A stretch of DNA of 64,000 nucleotides from Minicystis rosea (GTDB taxonomy: Bacteria > Myxococcota_A > Polyangia > Polyangiales > Polyangiaceae), in assembly GCA_001931535.1 (NCBI GenBank), contig CP016211.1:10462377-10526376 (forward strand), in the 5' to 3' direction. The position numbers and the translations under genes were made by a program. Shown piece by piece: positions 6,215 to 15,287 of this stretch. The notes under the pieces are model-generated. The model was not told where the DNA came from and searched no databases. It was given only the letters and a program-made list of their open reading frames with translations. Position 1 is the first letter of the stretch. Every line of letters starts with the position of its first letter.

Positions 6215-8731
6215 TCACTCGCCGGCGCAGGTGATGAAGAGCGTCGCGCCCGGCTGCGGGTTGCCCGCGCCGACGAAGCGCACGAGACGCTTCTCCGTCG
6301 CCGGGCAGTTCTTGACGATCTCCGTGTTGCCGACGACCGGCGTCGCCGTCGCATCGACGTAGCACCAGCCATCGACCGCCTGGCCGTTGAAGCTCGGCGG
6401 CTCGGCCGTGTCGCACTGGCACGCGTCCAGCTCGCTCTGCGCCGTCGAACCCGACTTGCAAGCCGGCGTCGTCTTGCCGCCGAGCTGCTTGATCTCGCAG
6501 AAGCAATCCCAGCCGGCGGTCGCCGCGATCGGATCTTCCTGCGCGGCGATGACGGCGGGCTTGTGATCCTCCGACACGTGCTGGCGAGCAGCGGGCGAGT
6601 CGGCGAGCTTGCCATCGCAGAACGCGTCGCAATCAGCCTTGTGCGCGCCCTGCGTGTTGCGGCCCTCGAGGATCAGGCACTGCACCTGACCATCGGCGTT
6701 CGGGTTCAGCTTGCGGGGCAGGCACTGGCCACCGAGAGCGACCTTGAGGCGATCGATGATCGAGCCGATCGCCGGGCGGTAACCGAAGTCGGCCGCGTCC
6801 TGGTTGTCGAGCTGCGCCGGGCAGATCGAGCCGACGATGCCCTGGGCACCGAGCTTCTTGACGAGCTGAAGCTCGCGGATGCCGGGGTACGCCTTGGCGC
6901 GGACCTGCTGGGTGCGCGTCGTGGTCGGGTTCGCGTCGTCGGTCGGCTCGCAGAGCGGGTTGTCGTTCTTCGGCTCCGAGCAGTCGCAGGAGTTCGGCGT
7001 CGACTTGCAGTCACGCGCCTGCGGGAGCTTGAAGATGCACGCGTACTGCAGATCGTCCGGCACCACCTGCTGGCCGTCGACGAGGCCGGGGGTGTACTCG
7101 TGGCCGTTCAACGGATCCGTCCCGGCGCCCGGCGCGTTGGTCGGCGGCGCGATCGTGGCGCCGGTCAGCGCGTTCGAGCCCTGGCGCGGCGAGGTCGACT
7201 CGATCATGTGCGGATCGAGCGGCGGCACGTAGTTCTCCGGATCGCCGATGATGTAGTCCCAGGTCGTGTGGCCCTGGTCGTCGACCGGCTTCCCGAGCTC
7301 GGTCGCGCTCTTGAAGCCCTTCTTCAGATCGTTCGGATCATTGGCGATGTCCTGCCACGGCACGCCGACGATGTATGCGAGGAACACGAGGCCCGAGTCG
7401 CGCACCGTGGTGTCGTTGTCCGTCGGATCGAGATCCGAGAAGATCGGGTTCGCCACCATGTCGCCCGCGCGGTTCGGCACGAGCGGCTGGGTGAGGCCCG
7501 TCGTGTAACGATCGATCGGGTAGAGGAAGTCGATGCCGAAACGGCGCTTCTGATCCCAGCAGCGCAGGTTCACGTCGTCCGACTTCGCGTCGAGCGAGCC
7601 CGTGCAGTTCGGGTCCGGCGGGCAGCCCGTCTGATCCTGGCCGCAGGAACGGCAGCACGTGTCGTTCGGGTTGAGCGCGCACTCGCTGCGCGGCTGGGGC
7701 AGGTAGAAGTTCTTGTTCGGGTTGCTCGGATCACGCTGCTGCGCCGCGAACCAGAACTGACCGAACTCCTTGATGGAGCAGTCGTTCTCGTCCGTCAGGC
7801 CGATGATGGCGAGGAGCGAGCTCGGACGGAGGAAGTCCTTGCGCTGCTGGAGCAGCACGTCGTCGAGGCCCTGCGGCGTGGCGCGGAGGTTCGACGGATC
7901 GACGGTGATGGTCTGGTAGGGATCGGGATCGACGAGGAAGCGGTACCAGCTCTCGATCGACGCCTCGTAACCGCAGCCGATCTGGCCGGTGCCGAGCACC
8001 AGGTCCTTCAGGCTGGGCACCAGGCCCGGGGTGATGGTGTCGACCGTGCCGTTGGCATTGGTCGTCTTGCTGATCTCGCCGATGTTCGGCTCGCCGGGCG
8101 GATCGAACTTCTTTTTCGTCGGATCCCAGGCGAGGAAGCCCTTGCCCTGGTACGTCGTCGAGCCGGTGCCCGCCGCGCACGGGTCGGTGCGCGTGATGAG
8201 GTGACCCATGTCGTTGTTGGTCGTGTTGACCGCGCCGCCGGCGCACGAGCCCGTGACCGTGTCCTGGTTGGGGCACGAGTCGGAGCCGTGGCCGCCGATG
8301 CTGGAGCTCACGATGCCGATGTGAATGTCGACGACCGGGGTGAAGTCGCGCTTCAGGGTCACGCCGTTGACGACGGGACAATCGTCGAGCGGGCCGGCCG
8401 GGGTCACCCATTGGCTCGCGTCGTCCGCGGCCTCCGGGTTGACGCACTTCGGGTTCACCAAGCCGCGGACCAGATCAGGCACGGCCTGAACGAGGATCTG
8501 CTGCTTGTCGGCCATCGACCGGGAGTTGTCGATCATCAGGAGCAGGTCGATCTTGTCGACCGCGCTCTCGCTCAGTTTCGTCACGACGGTGGACGTCGTG
8601 CGCGTATCCGCCCCTTGCAGCGGTCGCGTGAGGCATCCGCTCACCATGCCGGTGCCCGCGATCGCCAGCGTCGCCGCGGTCAACTGGACCGCGCGCCGCA
8701 TGACACGGCCTCGACGAAGCATTTGACTCAT
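6215..8731 (-). CDS. large VWA-domain lipoprotein
   Basis: An 838-residue exported protein. The signal peptide ends in a lipobox at Cys33 (GMVSGC). A von Willebrand A-type start follows immediately: IDLLLMIDNSRSM, with MIDAS residues Asp68, Ser70 and Ser72. The long middle contains about 25 cysteines in short loops (CCRSCGQDQTGCPPDPNC, CDCSEPKNDNPLC), which suggests disulfide-rich insertions. This pattern is common in myxobacterial lipoproteins of unknown function. ATG 8731 is preceded by an AAAGGA ribosome-binding site about ten bases upstream. The gene is divergent from mgtE across 419 bases. Its ligand and role are unknown. Confidence 0.8.
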   Translation of the reverse strand: MSQMLRRGRVMRRAVQLTAATLAIAGTGMVSGCLTRPLQGADTRTTSTVVTKLSESAVDKIDLLLMIDNSRSMADKQQILVQAVPDLVRGLVNPKCVNPEAADDASQWVTPAGPLDDCPVVNGVTLKRDFTPVVDIHIGIVSSSIGGHGSDSCPNQDTVTGSCAGGAVNTTNNDMGHLITRTDPCAAGTGSTTYQGKGFLAWDPTKKKFDPPGEPNIGEISKTTNANGTVDTITPGLVPSLKDLVLGTGQIGCGYEASIESWYRFLVDPDPYQTITVDPSNLRATPQGLDDVLLQQRKDFLRPSSLLAIIGLTDENDCSIKEFGQFWFAAQQRDPSNPNKNFYLPQPRSECALNPNDTCCRSCGQDQTGCPPDPNCTGSLDAKSDDVNLRCWDQKRRFGIDFLYPIDRYTTGLTQPLVPNRAGDMVANPIFSDLDPTDNDTTVRDSGLVFLAYIVGVPWQDIANDPNDLKKGFKSATELGKPVDDQGHTTWDYIIGDPENYVPPLDPHMIESTSPRQGSNALTGATIAPPTNAPGAGTDPLNGHEYTPGLVDGQQVVPDDLQYACIFKLPQARDCKSTPNSCDCSEPKNDNPLCEPTDDANPTTTRTQQVRAKAYPGIRELQLVKKLGAQGIVGSICPAQLDNQDAADFGYRPAIGSIIDRLKVALGGQCLPRKLNPNADGQVQCLILEGRNTQGAHKADCDAFCDGKLADSPAARQHVSEDHKPAVIAAQEDPIAATAGWDCFCEIKQLGGKTTPACKSGSTAQSELDACQCDTAEPPSFNGQAVDGWCYVDATATPVVGNTEIVKNCPATEKRLVRFVGAGNPQPGATLFITCAGE

Positions 8732-9150
8732 GTTCCGTGATTCCTTTCGAAACGACCCGAGCGGTGATGGGAACCGCGCAGACTCAACGCGACCGGCTTC
8801 GAACGCACTTGCCCATGCCTGTGCGCTTTTGCGGACCCGCGACCCGTCGGAGGCGACGTGCCCTCCGAAGGGCAGCTCATGCTAGGGACCCCGCCGGAAG
8901 CCTGTCAATTCGCGCGGAGATGCGGGAACGAGAAGCTCCGGCGCAACCCAGCAAGTCGGGTGCCTGCGCCATTTCTGGGATTTTTCGGGGAGCGGGTCAG
9001 GCTGACGACCAACTGAGTTGCCGATCCGAATGGGCGGATTGCCAACTCGGATGACTTGCTTGGATCCTCATGGATGGGGCCGAACGGTCTTCGAAAGGGG
9101 GAACAAGGGTTCTTCTTTCGCCGAGCCGGATTTTGTGATGTCTCCCCGCC
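8732..9150. other. divergent promoter region, VWA lipoprotein / mgtE
   Basis: No gene seen. It must hold both promoters. At 9015-9048 there is an imperfect inverted repeat (GAGTTG...CAACTC, 12 of 14 positions pairing) about 100 bases before mgtE, a candidate operator or leader structure. GC content is lower here than in the flanking genes. Confidence 0.5.
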
Positions 9151-10533
9151 ATGTTGCGTGTGGCCGTCGCGATCGTCCCCGAGGTACGGCAGCTCCTGCG
9201 GGAAGATCCCAGTCAGCTCAGCGCGCTCATGGAGGAGATCCACGACGAGGATCTCGCGGATCTCCTGGGCTTGCTCGAAGAGGACGAGGCCGCGCGCGTC
9301 CTGCAACAGCTCAAGGCCAAAGAGGCCGCGCCCATCTTCGAGCGCCTCGACGAGGACACGCAGGAGGCGCTGGTCGAGCAGCTCGGCGTCGAGAAGATCG
9401 CGCCCATCGTCGCGGAGATGGCCGCCGACGAGCGCACCGATCTCATCGAGGCGCTGCCCGAAGACGTCGGCGACACGCTCGTCGAGACGCTGGAGAAGGT
9501 CGATCCCGAGGCCGCCGCCGAGGTCGAAGAGCTCGGCAAATGGCCGGAGGACAGCGCCGGCGGCTTGATGACGACCGACTACGTCGAGGCCTCGCCCGAC
9601 ATGACGGTCTCTGCGGTCATCGAACAGATCCGCACCGTCGGCGCCGAGGCGGAGACGGTCCACTACGTGTACATCGTCGACGATCGGCATCGCCTGCGCG
9701 GCGTCGCGTCGCTCCGTGATCTCCTGCTCGCTTCCGCGCACGAGAAGGTCACCGACGTGATGACCGAGAACGTGACGAGCGTCGGGCCCGAGACCGACCA
9801 GGAGGACGTCGCGCGCACCATGGCGAAGTACGACTTCGCCGCGCTACCCGTGCTCGGCCCGCATCGGAAGCTCCTCGGCGTCATCACGTTCGACGACGTC
9901 ATGGACGTGCTCACGCAGGAGCAGACCGAGGACATGCAGCGCCTCGCCGCCGTCGAGCCGACGGAAGAAGGGTATTTCCAGACGAGCTTCTGGACCTTCA
10001 TCCGCAAGCGCGGGCCGTGGCTCCTCGCGCTCTTCGTGAGCGAGTTCTTCACGGGCAACGCGCTCCGTCACTACGACTCCGTGATCCAAGCGGTGGCGAA
10101 GCTCAGCTACTACGTGCCGCTCTTGATCTCGACGGGCGGCAACTCGGGATCGCAGTCGGCGTCGCTCATCATCCGCGGGCTCGCGGTCGGCGACATCAAG
10201 CCCGGCGACTGGCCCAAGGTGCTGGTCCGCGAGTTCGGTCAGGGCCTCGTGCTGGGCTTGATGCTGGCCGTGATCGGCATGGTGCGCGTGTGGATGTGGG
10301 GCGACGGGACGCGCTTCGCGCTCACCATCGGCGCCACGCTGGTGGCCATCCCGCTCATGGGCTGCACCGTGGGATCGATGCTGCCGCTCTTCCTCCGCCG
10401 CGTCGGCGTCGACCCGGCCACGAGCTCGACGCCGTTCATCGCGACGCTGATCGATGTGCTCGGTATCATGGTGTACTTCAACGTGGCGCAGATCTTCCTC
10501 GCCGAGGTGCTCGCCGCGCACGGCGTGCACTGA
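9151..10533 (+). CDS. mgtE: magnesium transporter MgtE
   Basis: A 460-residue inner-membrane Mg2+ channel with the standard three parts: an N-terminal helical MgtE_N domain (residues ~1-130) rich in acidic motifs, two CBS domains (~135-255) containing DVMTENVTSV and GVITFDDVMDVL, and a five-helix membrane domain (~285-455) with the conserved PLLISTGGNSGSQS segment of the pore. In the family the N and CBS domains sense cytoplasmic Mg2+ and close the pore. Length is normal. ATG 9151 gives a complete N domain, though no strong ribosome-binding site precedes it. A possible regulatory repeat lies about 100 bases upstream. Confidence 0.93.
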   Translation: MLRVAVAIVPEVRQLLREDPSQLSALMEEIHDEDLADLLGLLEEDEAARVLQQLKAKEAAPIFERLDEDTQEALVEQLGVEKIAPIVAEMAADERTDLIEALPEDVGDTLVETLEKVDPEAAAEVEELGKWPEDSAGGLMTTDYVEASPDMTVSAVIEQIRTVGAEAETVHYVYIVDDRHRLRGVASLRDLLLASAHEKVTDVMTENVTSVGPETDQEDVARTMAKYDFAALPVLGPHRKLLGVITFDDVMDVLTQEQTEDMQRLAAVEPTEEGYFQTSFWTFIRKRGPWLLALFVSEFFTGNALRHYDSVIQAVAKLSYYVPLLISTGGNSGSQSASLIIRGLAVGDIKPGDWPKVLVREFGQGLVLGLMLAVIGMVRVWMWGDGTRFALTIGATLVAIPLMGCTVGSMLPLFLRRVGVDPATSSTPFIATLIDVLGIMVYFNVAQIFLAEVLAAHGVH

Positions 10534-10729
10534 CGATCGCGATCGTGATCGCCAGCGGATGGCGGCTCGCGCGGACGCGCTCCATCACGAGCGCGCAGCC
10601 TCGTCACGCGAGCATGGATCGCGAGCGGATCGCGACGACGTCGTGATCGCACCTGCGATCACGAACGACAGCGCGGGTGCCGTCGCTGCGATCGGCTGGC
10701 CGGGTGTGCTTCCGCGATCGTGATCGCGG
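10534..10729. repeat. cluster of GCGATCGTGATCGC-type palindromes
   Basis: Three inverted repeats built on the same core lie between mgtE and ssb: 10534-10552 (core GATCGCGATCGTGATCGC, immediately after the mgtE stop), 10642-10663 (CGTGATCGCA/TGCGATCACG, ten perfect pairs), and 10712-10729 (CCGCGATC/GATCGCGG). They may be terminators for mgtE, protein-binding sites, or sequestering structures. Confidence 0.55.
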
Positions 10730-10953
10730 GCGCCTCCGAGGGGTTCGGGTGGCGTAGACCGGTCATTCTCCGTCCGATCTCGGGGTTCGGCGGCCCCTCC
10801 GCGAGGATCGACGGGATTCACCGCAGGATCGCGTTCGTCGGGGCGTGAGCCGGCCGGCCATCGGGACCGTGAACGCGCCGGATTCCACGCTCGGGTCGGC
10901 TTGACGCGGGCGTCCGGCCGGGGGAAACCCCGCGCAGATTTGCGGAGGATGTC

Positions 10954-11613
10954 ATGGCCGAAGGGTTGAATCGCGTGATGCTGCTGGGGAACTTGGGCGC
11001 CGACCCGGAGCTCCGCTTCACCCAAGGGGGCCAGGCGGTCCTCAACATGCGCATCGCGACGACGGAGTCGTATCTCGACAAGGACAAGGTCCGACGCGAG
11101 CGCACCGACTGGCACAACGTCGTGGTGTGGGGGAAGCGGGGCGAGGCGCTCGGTAAGATCCTGACGAAGGGATCGTCGGTGTTCATCGAGGGCTCGCTGC
11201 GGACGTCGAGCTACGACGATCGCGACGGCAACAAGCGGTACAAGACCGAGATCATCGCCAACAACGTGCTGCTCACCGGTCGCGGCGGCCGCGGCGGCTC
11301 GATGGATGAAGGCGCGCCCATGGGCGACGACTTCGGCGGCGGTGGTGGCGGTGGCGGCGGCTACGAGCGCAGCGGTGGTGGCGGCGGCGGCGGTGGTCGC
11401 GGCAACTACGGCGGCGGCGGTGGTCGCGGTGGTGGCGGTGGCGGTGGCGGCGGCTATGATCGCGGCGGCGGCGGTGGTGGTGGCCGCGGCGGTGGCGGCG
11501 GTGGACGACCGGCAGCTCCGCCTCCTGCAGCCGCGCCCGAGGCGGGAGGTCACGACGACTACGCCGGTGACTATGGTGGCGGCGGCGGTGGCGACGACGA
11601 CATCCCGTTCTGA
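10954..11613 (+). CDS. ssb: single-stranded DNA-binding protein SSB
   Basis: A 219-residue SSB. The OB fold occupies residues ~1-112 (MAEGLNRVMLLGNLGADPELR; DWHNVVVWGKRGE; IEGSLRT). A long linker (~113-210) is mostly glycine with scattered Arg, Tyr and Asp. The protein ends in the acidic tail DDDIPF that recruits replication and repair proteins. The ribosome-binding site GGAGG lies six bases before ATG 10954. The linker is far richer in glycine than in E. coli SSB, as in other myxobacteria and actinobacteria. The gene stands alone, not with rpsF/rpsR. Confidence 0.95.
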   Translation: MAEGLNRVMLLGNLGADPELRFTQGGQAVLNMRIATTESYLDKDKVRRERTDWHNVVVWGKRGEALGKILTKGSSVFIEGSLRTSSYDDRDGNKRYKTEIIANNVLLTGRGGRGGSMDEGAPMGDDFGGGGGGGGGYERSGGGGGGGGRGNYGGGGGRGGGGGGGGGYDRGGGGGGGRGGGGGGRPAAPPPAAAPEAGGHDDYAGDYGGGGGGDDDIPF

Positions 11614-11643
11614 TCAGGCGCGGAAGCTCGCGTGACGGCGATG

Positions 11644-11673
11644 GAGGCGACGGCCCGAGAGAGCCGCCGCCTC
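11644..11673 (+). terminator. terminator hairpin after ssb
   Basis: Stem GAGGCGACGGC / GCCGCCGCCTC (10 of 11 pairs, 8-base loop) 30 bases after the ssb stop, followed by TCGTCATTT. Confidence 0.65.
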
Positions 11674-11700
11674 TCGTCATTTGGGCTCCATGAGGAGCGC

Positions 11701-11780
11701 GCTCGATGCGCTTCGCGCGACGTCGTCGCGAACGCGAAGGCGTGCTCGATGCGCTTCGCGCGTCGTCGCCGCGAAGGCGT
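11701..11780. repeat. two degenerate direct repeats with self-complementary ends
   Basis: Two copies (11701-11743 and 11744-11780) begin GCTCGATGCGCTTCGCGC and end GCGAAGGCGT, the second shortened by six bases. Within each copy CGCTTCGCG can pair with CGCGAAGGCG. With the upstream GC they share the 16-mer GCGCTCGATGCGCTTC with the 42-bp array at 16366-16533. They abut the rfbB stop codon. Confidence 0.6.
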
Positions 11781-12859
11781 CAACCGGCGGGCGTGATGCG
11801 AGCGAGGCCGAGGCGATCGGGTTGATGCTCGCCGCGGAGGATGCGCTCGCACCACGCGCGGTTGTCGAGGTACCAGTGGACCGTCTCGCGCAGGCCTTCG
11901 TCGAACGAGCGCGCGGGTGACCAGCCGAGATCGCGCTGGAGCTTGCGGGTGTCGACGGCGTAGCGGCGATCGTGGCCGGGCCGATCGGCGACGAAGGTGA
12001 TGAGGTCGCGGTAGGAGCCGGCGGCGCGCGGGGAGAGCTCGTCGAGGAGATCGCAGAGGCGCGTGACGACGGCGAGGTTCTCGCGCTCGCAGGCGCCGCC
12101 GATGTTGTACGACTCGCCGGGGCGGCCGCGATCGAGGATGCGATGGATGGCGTCGCAGTGATCGCCGACGTAGAGCCAATCGCGCACGTGCTTGCCGTCG
12201 CCGTAGATGGGGAGCGGGCGGCCTTCGAGGGCGCGCGTGATCGTGAGCGGGATGAGCTTCTCGGGGAGCTGGCGCGGGCCGTAGTTGTTGGACCCGTGGG
12301 TGCTGATGGTCGCGAGGCCGTACGTGCGGTGATAGGCGCGCACGAGGTGATCGGCGCCGGCCTTGGACGCAGCGTACGGAGAGCTCGGTGAGAAGGGGCT
12401 CTCTTCGGTGAAGGCACCAGCTTCGCCGAGCGAGCCGTAGACCTCGTCGGTGGAGACGTGGATGAAGCGGAAGCGCTCGGCTTCGTCGCGAGGGAGCGAG
12501 GCGACGTGTGCGAGCGCGGCGTCGAGGAGCTGGAAGGTGCCGACGAGGTTCGTCTGGATGAACTCGGCGGGGCTGTCGATGGATCGATCGACGTGCGACT
12601 CGGCGGCGAAATGAAGGATGGCGCGCGGGCGATGCTCGGCGAGGAGGCGCGCGACGAGCGGGCGATCGGTGATGTCGCCGCGCACGAAGACATGGGCGGG
12701 GTCGCCGTCGAACGCCGCGAGGTTCTCGAGGTTGCCCGCGTAGGTGAGCTTGTCGAGGTTGACGATGCGCGCGAGGCCTTTTTCGATCGCGCGCAGGACG
12801 AAGGTCGATCCGATGAAGCCGGCCCCGCCGGTGACGAGCAGGCAGGGCGGCGAGGTCAC
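11780..12859 (-). CDS. rfbB: dTDP-glucose 4,6-dehydratase
   Basis: A 359-residue extended short-chain dehydrogenase converting dTDP-glucose to dTDP-4-keto-6-deoxyglucose, the entry to deoxysugars such as L-rhamnose for lipopolysaccharide and glycans. Visible are the NAD-binding loop TGGAGFIGS (10-18), the family-specific triad Thr137-Asp138-Glu139, and Tyr162/Lys166 (YAASK). SNNYGPRQLPEKLIP matches the substrate-binding segment, although the bases before it read STHG rather than the usual TNC. It overlaps prmC by four bases and is the last gene of a pmm-prmC-rfbB run. The other rml genes are not in the window. Confidence 0.93.
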   Translation of the reverse strand: MTSPPCLLVTGGAGFIGSTFVLRAIEKGLARIVNLDKLTYAGNLENLAAFDGDPAHVFVRGDITDRPLVARLLAEHRPRAILHFAAESHVDRSIDSPAEFIQTNLVGTFQLLDAALAHVASLPRDEAERFRFIHVSTDEVYGSLGEAGAFTEESPFSPSSPYAASKAGADHLVRAYHRTYGLATISTHGSNNYGPRQLPEKLIPLTITRALEGRPLPIYGDGKHVRDWLYVGDHCDAIHRILDRGRPGESYNIGGACERENLAVVTRLCDLLDELSPRAAGSYRDLITFVADRPGHDRRYAVDTRKLQRDLGWSPARSFDEGLRETVHWYLDNRAWCERILRGEHQPDRLGLARITPAG

Positions 12860-13740
12860 GGGCGGATCCCGGAGACCACCCGCTCGTGGCCGCCGTAATC
12901 GCGGCGCGTATCGATCTCGCGGAAGCCCGCGGCGGCGAAGAGCGCGCGCGTGGCTTCACCCTGATCGGCGCCGACCTCCAGGGCCAGCACGCCGCCCTCG
13001 GTGAGGTGGGCGGCGGCCTCGGCGACGATGCGGCGAACCACGTCGAGGCCTTCGGGGCCGCCGGTGAGCGCGAGGTGCGGCTCGTACCCGCGGATGTCGA
13101 CGGCGAGCGTGGGGATCTCGGGCTCGGCGATGTACGGAGGGTTGCCGGTGATCAGATCGAAGCGCTCGCTGCGGAAGGCGGCGAAGAGATCCGATCGCAC
13201 GAAGCCGCAGTTGACCGCGCCGAGGCGGATGCTGTTCTCGACGGCGACGACGAGCGCGCCCTCCGAGATGTCGGAGCCGAGGACGCGCGTGGTGGGCCGC
13301 TCGCGCGCGAGCGAGATGGCGACGCAGCCCGAGCCGGTGCAGAGGTCGAGCACGCGCGCGCAGAGCGAGACGTGGCGCGTGCGCTCCAAGGCGACCTCGA
13401 CGAGGATCTCGGTGTCGGGGCGCGGGATGAGGACGCGGCGATCGACGCGGAAAGGACGGCCGTAGAACTCGCGCACGCCGAGGAGGTAGGCGACGGGCTC
13501 GCCTTGGCGGCGGCGCGTGTGCAGCTCGCGGTAGGCGGTGAGCTCGGCGCGCGCGAGGGGGCGATCGGCGTCGAGGAGGAGGCCGATGCGATCCATCTTG
13601 AGCACGCGGCCGAGGAGGAGCTCGGCGTCGAGGCGCGGCGAGGTGGAGCCGCGCTTGCGCAGGTCGTCCGCGGACCAGGTGAGGACGCGCCGGATGGTCC
13701 AGACGTCGTCGCTCGCCGCGCTGTCGCCGGAGGTGCTCAC
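12856..13740 (-). CDS. prmC: release-factor glutamine methyltransferase PrmC (HemK)
   Basis: A 294-residue N5-glutamine methyltransferase that modifies the GGQ glutamine of release factors. The N-terminal helical domain (~15-95) is followed by a SAM domain with LDLCTGSGCVAISLA (131-145) and the catalytic NPPY motif (200-203), as in HemK proteins. The start is GTG 13740, overlapping the stop of the phosphomannomutase gene (GTGA), and its own stop overlaps the rfbB start, so all three are coupled. prmC is usually beside prfA; here prfA is at 29.8 kb. Confidence 0.92.
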   Translation of the reverse strand: MSTSGDSAASDDVWTIRRVLTWSADDLRKRGSTSPRLDAELLLGRVLKMDRIGLLLDADRPLARAELTAYRELHTRRRQGEPVAYLLGVREFYGRPFRVDRRVLIPRPDTEILVEVALERTRHVSLCARVLDLCTGSGCVAISLARERPTTRVLGSDISEGALVVAVENSIRLGAVNCGFVRSDLFAAFRSERFDLITGNPPYIAEPEIPTLAVDIRGYEPHLALTGGPEGLDVVRRIVAEAAAHLTEGGVLALEVGADQGEATRALFAAAGFREIDTRRDYGGHERVVSGIRP

Positions 13741-15146
13741 GATCGCTCGCCCGATTCGGTGGCGCGGCGGATGGCGCTCTCGACGGCCTCCTCCACCTCG
13801 CGCCGGATCTCGTCACGCCGCGCCTCGGTGCGCGCTTCGAAGCGCAGCACCAAGATCGGGCCCGTGTTGGAGGCGCGGCACAAGCCCCAGGCGCCGTCGC
13901 CGAAATCGATGCGCGCGCCGTCGATGTCGACGACGTCGTGCGCGGAGCGGAAGCGCGCGAGGACGCGGTGCACGACATCGAACTTCACCGCGTCGGGGCA
14001 CTCGACGCGGAGCTCCGGCGTGGTGAAGGTCGCGGGCACGTCGGCGAGGAGATCGCGCAGGCTCTTGCCCTCGGAGGCGACGATCTCGAGCAGCCGCACC
14101 GTCGCGTAGATGGCGTCGTCGAAGCCGGGCCAGCGATCGGCGAAGAACATGTGACCGCTCATCTCGCCGGCGAGGAGCGCGTTCTCCTGCTTCATCTTGG
14201 TCTTGATCAGCGAGTGGCCCGTCTTCCACATGAGCGGGCGGCCGCCGTGCGCGGCGATGTCGGCGTAGAGCGTGGCCGAGCTCTTCACCTCGCCGATCAC
14301 GGTCGCGCCCGGGTGCTCGCGGAGCAGGGCGCGTGCGAAGAGGATGAGGAGCTTGTCGCCCCACACCACGTCGCCGTTCTCGTCGACGGCGCCGATGCGA
14401 TCGCCGTCACCGTCCCACGCGACACCGAGCTGCGCGCCGGTGGCGAGCACGCGGCGGCGCAGATCCTCCAGGTTCGCGAGGACGGTGGGATCGGGATGGT
14501 GGTTGGGGAAGCGGCCATCCATCTCGCAGAAGAGGGGATCGGGATCGACGCCGAGCGCGCGCAACGTGCGCACACCGAGCGGGCCGGCGGCGCCGTTGCC
14601 GCCGTCGATGACGACGCGAACCGGGCGGCTCGAATCGAGGCGCGCGCTGGCCTTGACCGAAGCGATGTAGGCGTCGTCGAGATCGATCGTCTCGATCACA
14701 CCGCGGCGCGCGGGCGGGGCCGTGGGCGCTTCGTCGCGCTCGATGCGATCGGCGAGGGCCTGGATGTCGGCCCCGAAGAACGAGGCCTTGCCGCGCATGA
14801 GCTTGAAGCCGTTGTCGGGCGCGGGGTTGTGGCTGGCCGTGATCATGACGGCGCCGTCGGTGCTGAGATGATGGGCCGCGAAGTAGAGCGCGGGCGTGGG
14901 GCCGACACCGATGGCCACGACGTCGGCGCCTGCTTCGCAGAGGCCGTCGGTGAGGGCCACGAAGAGGCGCTCGCTCGACAGGCGACCGTCGCGGCCGACG
15001 GCCACGCGCGGGACGATGTTGGGATCGGGCTCACGGAGTGTGGCCGCGAACGCGCGCCCGATGGCGCGGGCGACGTCGTCCGTCAGGTCGCGATCGGCAA
15101 TGCCGCGGATGTCGTATTCACGAAAGGCGTGGCGGGGGATCTTCAT
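13737..15146 (-). CDS. phosphomannomutase/phosphoglucomutase
   Basis: A 469-residue alpha-D-phosphohexomutase interconverting hexose 6- and 1-phosphates, feeding nucleotide-sugar synthesis. Phosphoserine is Ser105 in MITASHNP, the Mg2+ loop is DGDGDR (Asp245/247/249), and the sugar-specificity loop is GEMSGH (327-332), which is the PMM/PGM (AlgC/ManB) version. The C-terminal phosphate-binding domain follows at ~395-465. The frame extends upstream to 15395 but homology begins only at MKIPRHAFREYDIRG, so ATG 15146 is the start. It heads the coupled pmm-prmC-rfbB set, consistent with supplying glucose 1-phosphate for the dTDP-sugar path. Confidence 0.92.
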   Translation of the reverse strand: MKIPRHAFREYDIRGIADRDLTDDVARAIGRAFAATLREPDPNIVPRVAVGRDGRLSSERLFVALTDGLCEAGADVVAIGVGPTPALYFAAHHLSTDGAVMITASHNPAPDNGFKLMRGKASFFGADIQALADRIERDEAPTAPPARRGVIETIDLDDAYIASVKASARLDSSRPVRVVIDGGNGAAGPLGVRTLRALGVDPDPLFCEMDGRFPNHHPDPTVLANLEDLRRRVLATGAQLGVAWDGDGDRIGAVDENGDVVWGDKLLILFARALLREHPGATVIGEVKSSATLYADIAAHGGRPLMWKTGHSLIKTKMKQENALLAGEMSGHMFFADRWPGFDDAIYATVRLLEIVASEGKSLRDLLADVPATFTTPELRVECPDAVKFDVVHRVLARFRSAHDVVDIDGARIDFGDGAWGLCRASNTGPILVLRFEARTEARRDEIRREVEEAVESAIRRATESGERS

Positions 15147-15287
15147 GGACCTCGATCTCGGCGCCCGCTCTCTGACACGGCCGAAACCATGATGAAAGGG
15201 GCGCGTGCACATAGCACGCGGCCACGCACGGGCATGCGTCATTCGGGAAAACGTGCCCGGACCGCGCTGTCCAGAGGGGAACGACGC

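Noticed and set aside
6563..8740. A 725-codon plus-strand frame antisense to the VWA lipoprotein
   Set aside because: Arg/Val/Asp-rich composition without motifs; the minus-strand gene has a signal peptide, a lipobox and a MIDAS motif.
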